From an uncultured Prevotella sp. (GTDB lineage: Bacteria > Bacteroidota > Bacteroidia > Bacteroidales > Bacteroidaceae): DNA of 44,698 nucleotides. The stretch spans positions 1 through 44,698 of the forward strand of contig CAJOHJ010000015.1 of NCBI GenBank assembly GCA_905234265.1. The letters run 5' to 3'. The number at the start of each line of letters is the position of its first letter. The first letter of the stretch is position 1. Shown here piece by piece: positions 42,335 through 44,698 of the stretch. The notes under the pieces are model-generated. The model had not been told where the DNA came from, ran no database searches, and worked only from the letters and a program-made list of their open reading frames with translations. The position numbers were made by a program, and so were the translations under genes.

Positions 42335-43153
42335 TCAGAAGCCGCAAGGCAAGGCCAGTAGCTGGTACATCAGTGTACGGGCTATGCGCTCGTGGCCTTT
42401 GTCGTTGGGGTGCAGACGGTCGTTACTGCCACTCTTAAAATACTGCACATGCTCGTCCATCATTGGGAAAAGACCGCTGACGGAATTGAGGTCTATGACA
42501 GGCACAGCCCATACGTTGCCAGCCTCTTTCACAGAATTGATGTATTCCTCAAGGTAGATGCCGCACTGGTTGGTATAGTCCTCGGTACACTGCCAGTTCT
42601 TTTCGTTGGCATAGAAGCCGGCACGGTGGATAGGTGTCAGAAGCACTATCTGCTTGGTAGGATACATGCGCTTCACTTTGTCCAGTGCGATGTTTATGCG
42701 GCCGCGGTAGGTTTTGTCGGACATCTGCGTATAGCGGCGCTGGCGGTCTACGAGCTTCTTGGGCTGGCCGTGACCATACATCACCTGCTCGTCCTTGGCC
42801 TCATACCACTCGCCAATGGGGACTCCATTGTTGTAGTCGTTGGTGCCGATGAAAATGATTATGGCGTCCACCGAGTCGCCATGCTCGGCAAAGAGTTTGT
42901 CGGCCTGACGGGGAATGTCGTTCCACTGGCGGCCGCTGACGGCATAGACGTAGGGGGTGATGCCAAGCCAGTCGTTGAGGAAATGCCAGTACTTCTTCTT
43001 CGAACCATTGTTCCGTGGGTCGGTAATGGAGTCGCCGAAGTATGCAACACGCTTCTTTGTCCACGGATGCGTCAGCGACACTTGGGCAGACTGAGCATTG
43101 GCAGCCCCTACGAACAGGGCTGCCAATGCAATAAATGTAATAAGTCGTTTCAC
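42335..43153 (-). CDS. Secreted SGNH/GDSL-family hydrolase
   Basis: This 272-residue esterase-like enzyme has a signal peptide (MKRLITFIALAALFVGAANA). The catalytic blocks are all present: Ser in AYFGDSITDPRN (block I), Gly in VSGRQWND (block II), Asn in IFIGTNDYNNG (block III) and Asp/His in SNDRLHPNDKGHERIA (block V). Proteins of this kind remove acetyl or other ester groups from polysaccharides. It stands alone on the minus strand, convergent with the FemAB/GNAT-like gene. Confidence 0.9.
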   Translation of the reverse strand: MKRLITFIALAALFVGAANAQSAQVSLTHPWTKKRVAYFGDSITDPRNNGSKKKYWHFLNDWLGITPYVYAVSGRQWNDIPRQADKLFAEHGDSVDAIIIFIGTNDYNNGVPIGEWYEAKDEQVMYGHGQPKKLVDRQRRYTQMSDKTYRGRINIALDKVKRMYPTKQIVLLTPIHRAGFYANEKNWQCTEDYTNQCGIYLEEYINSVKEAGNVWAVPVIDLNSVSGLFPMMDEHVQYFKSGSNDRLHPNDKGHERIARTLMYQLLALPCGF

Positions 43154-43208
43154 TGTCAGGGATTGGAATTTGTGGTATTTGCTTATTGTTTCCTGTCGTT
43201 GTTCCCAA

Positions 43209-43616
43209 TCAGTATTCCATGACGGCAGGCAGCTCCTTGGCCTGGTCGATCATCTTCTGGACTTCACTGACGGCTGGAACGCGGTTGGTGAGGTTCTTTA
43301 CGGCATTGACTTCCTCAAGTTTTTTCTGTAAGTTCTCGGCAACGCGGTGCTTAAGCTCCTTGACGGTGTCGACGCCGCTGGCTTCCAGAAGTTCTGCAAA
43401 CTGGGGGCCTACGCCGCTGATGCGATACAAGTCGCAGTGGTTGGCCCATTTCAGTATCAGCTTGCCACTGATGCCGGTCTCTGCCTCTAAAGCCTTGCGG
43501 CCTGCGGGCTTGGCACACTTCTCTAACAACTCTGCGTCGGTCTTGATGCCTGCTGCAATAAGTTTCTCGGCGTAGACGTCGCCTACACCCTCAATGTCAA
43601 TTACTTTGTAAGTCAT
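43209..43616 (-). CDS. DUF4332-like helix-hairpin-helix protein
   Basis: This ~135-residue protein contains two helix-hairpin-helix-like elements, VIDIEGVGDVYAEKLIAAGI and ISGVGPQFAELLEASGVDTV, the pattern of the DUF4332 family. The start at 43616 (MTYKVIDIEG) fits the family; an ATG two codons upstream (43622) is almost equal, and a further upstream start at 43670 adds an unrelated stretch. Such folds usually bind DNA or RNA without sequence preference. The C-terminal part (VKELKHRVAENLQKKLEEVN) looks coiled. It precedes the SGNH gene on the same strand by 55 bp. The function is unknown. Confidence 0.75.
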   Translation of the reverse strand: MTYKVIDIEGVGDVYAEKLIAAGIKTDAELLEKCAKPAGRKALEAETGISGKLILKWANHCDLYRISGVGPQFAELLEASGVDTVKELKHRVAENLQKKLEEVNAVKNLTNRVPAVSEVQKMIDQAKELPAVMEY

Positions 43617-43755
43617 AGTCATTGTAAATTTTAGGTTTTTGAATATGCCGTGATGACGGCTCTTAAACATGGCGAAAATACGAAAATAGAATCCCTTTTA
43701 CAAGTTTTTTATTCTTTTTTAATATATTCCGTGAACAAACATTTGATTTAATGTG

Positions 43756-43763
43756 TATCTTTG
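43756..43763 (+). promoter_or_regulatory. Putative -7 box for the Bax-inhibitor-1 gene
   Basis: TATCTTTG is an exact TAnnTTTG match, 32 bp before the ATG. The TTTG at 43742 is too close (10 bp) to be its partner, so the -33 half is not clear. AGGAG at 43778-43784 gives a ribosome-binding site. Confidence 0.4.
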
Positions 43764-43794
43764 CCGCGATTAATCATAGGAGAATAAAGCATTT

Positions 43795-44514
43795 ATGGAC
43801 TACGAAGAATTGAAACTTAACGCTATTCCTGCCGGCAGACAGCTGGAGGCAGCAAAGGCTTTTCCGGTACTCATGAGGAAAGTATACTCATGGATGACTC
43901 TTGCATTGATAATAACGGCTCTTACGGCCTACGGCGTTGCCAATACACCAGGAGTGATGCAGGCGATATACCAGAACCAGATAGTCTTCTGGGGGCTTAT
44001 CATCGCTGAATTTGCACTCGTCGTCGGAGTCAGTGCGGCAATCAACAGACTGTCGCTGCCTGTGGCCACGCTGATGTTTATCGCATATTCGGTAGTCAAC
44101 GGAGCGCTGATGTCGTACATATTCCTGGTCTACACGGCCTCGTCGGTATCAACGGTGTTCTTCATCACGGCAGGGACATTCGCAGTGATGGCCCTCTTCG
44201 GATATACAACGAAGACTGACCTTTCGTCGATGGGGAAAATCCTAATCATGGCCCTTGTCGGAATGATTATCGCAACCGTTGTCAACATGTTCGTAAAAAG
44301 CGAGGGCTTTACACTGATATTGAGCTATATCGGCGTACTCGTCTTTGTGGGACTCACGGCCTACGACTCGCAGAAAATCAAACAGATGCTGTTGGAAGCA
44401 CCAGATGCCAGCGACTCGGCACAGAAAGTCGCACTGCTTGGTGCTCTGACGCTCTATCTTGACTTCATAAACTTATTTATATACCTGCTTCGAATTTTTG
44501 GGAAGCGAGAGTGA
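43795..44514 (+). CDS. Bax-inhibitor-1/YccA-family membrane protein
   Basis: This 239-residue protein has seven predicted membrane helices in the BI-1 layout, starting FPVLMRKVYSWMTLALIITA and ending with the family signature GLTAYDSQKIKQML before LYLDFINLFIYLLRIFGKRE. Bacterial members are pH-gated Ca2+ leak channels or modulators of membrane protease FtsH (YccA). Which applies here is unknown. The gene is single, followed by an AT-rich terminator. Confidence 0.92.
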   Translation: MDYEELKLNAIPAGRQLEAAKAFPVLMRKVYSWMTLALIITALTAYGVANTPGVMQAIYQNQIVFWGLIIAEFALVVGVSAAINRLSLPVATLMFIAYSVVNGALMSYIFLVYTASSVSTVFFITAGTFAVMALFGYTTKTDLSSMGKILIMALVGMIIATVVNMFVKSEGFTLILSYIGVLVFVGLTAYDSQKIKQMLLEAPDASDSAQKVALLGALTLYLDFINLFIYLLRIFGKRE

Positions 44515-44550
44515 TACTGGAACAGCGTCGCTTATATATATAAATAAGGT

Positions 44551-44595
44551 GTAAGGTTTTCGTTTTTGTAAAATAAAGCGAAAACTTTACTTTTT
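44551..44595 (+). terminator. AT-rich terminator after the Bax-inhibitor-1 gene
   Basis: 44551-44566 (GTAAGGTTTTCGTTTT) pairs with 44575-44590 (AAAGCGAAAACTTTAC... reading inward) with few mismatches, followed by TTTTT at 44591-44595. Confidence 0.75.
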
Positions 44596-44617
44596 CTGGA
44601 AATTTTCCGTTTAAAAA

Positions 44618-44649
44618 TTTGCTCATGCGGTAGAAAGTCCTTACCTTTG
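44618..44649 (+). promoter_or_regulatory. Strong promoter at the right edge, probably of an rRNA operon
   Basis: TTTG at 44618-44621 and TACCTTTG at 44642-44649 are 20 bp apart, an exact consensus match, so transcription would start near 44656. The leader that follows has a hairpin CGCCCG/CGGGCG and ends at GGGAAAGAGTTC, a string that, as far as I recall, opens the conserved leader (AAAGAGTTCTTTGA-type) of Bacteroidetes rRNA operons. The genes themselves lie outside the window. Confidence 0.55.
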
Positions 44650-44698
44650 CATCCGCTTTCGCCCGAAAAAGCCGGGCGGCAGCACAGGGAAAGAGTTC

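Overview
The window looks like chromosomal DNA of a Bacteroidales bacterium, most probably a Prevotella-like species. The evidence is: promoters of the Bacteroidetes type (TTTG, 19-20 bp, TAnnTTTG); BspA-type leucine-rich-repeat and dockerin-tailed secreted proteins; C-terminal tails of the 'YxLDGRR...GIYI...KKxIIK' kind on secreted proteins; a TamB/TamL pair; an ExbB-ExbD-ExbD cluster; and several Lrp/AsnC and M28/M19 genes typical of the group. Most genes are moderately GC-rich. A few islands (start of the BspA-like gene, 36.0-36.3 kb) are clearly more AT-rich.

Layout. 0-1.3 kb: end of a ribosomal-protein operon (rpoA 3' part, rplQ, terminator). 1.3-2.5 kb: a minus-strand HEPN/Abi-like gene, then a non-coding stretch holding a possible ~55-nt RNA and a strongly folded 6S-like RNA with its own promoter. 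2.5-8.8 kb: a 1749-residue BspA-like surface protein, a small cohesin/dockerin-like secreted protein, and the remnant of a third dockerin gene. 8.8-11.4 kb: a NOL1/NOP2/Sun rRNA methyltransferase with thyA and folA. 11.4-24.5 kb: a long minus-strand array, tamB-tamL-GH106 glycosidase-exbB-small membrane protein-exbD-exbD-lrp. 24.7-28.7 kb: a secreted SH3 protein, a long spacer with palindromic repeats, and clpB.

28.7-33.5 kb: an Lrp-headed minus-strand operon (lrp, a gamma-glutamyl hydrolase/membrane dipeptidase fusion, an M28/glutaminyl-cyclase-like lipoprotein), diverging from a MATE exporter across a control region with phased TTGCAAA repeats. 33.5-37.4 kb: cytidylate-kinase-like gene, phosphoesterase, Rpn-type nuclease with a 12-bp tandem repeat, then an accessory island of decayed genes: a truncated secreted protein, a DUF4160 gene interrupted by TAG with its DUF2442 partner, and a doubly deleted reverse-transcriptase locus resembling a diversity-generating retroelement. 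37.4-42.3 kb: a sugar/surface operon (dTDP-glucose dehydratase, purT, acyltransferase with a G8 tract, sugar ketoisomerase, FemAB/GNAT-like). 42.3-44.7 kb: SGNH hydrolase, helix-hairpin-helix protein, Bax-inhibitor-1 protein, and a strong promoter at the right edge that probably starts an rRNA operon.

No intact previously undescribed system can be claimed. The best candidates for a second look are the structured RNA at 2.2-2.5 kb, the Lrp-controlled fusion-enzyme operon with its phased repeats, and the decayed reverse-transcriptase/DUF4160-DUF2442 island.
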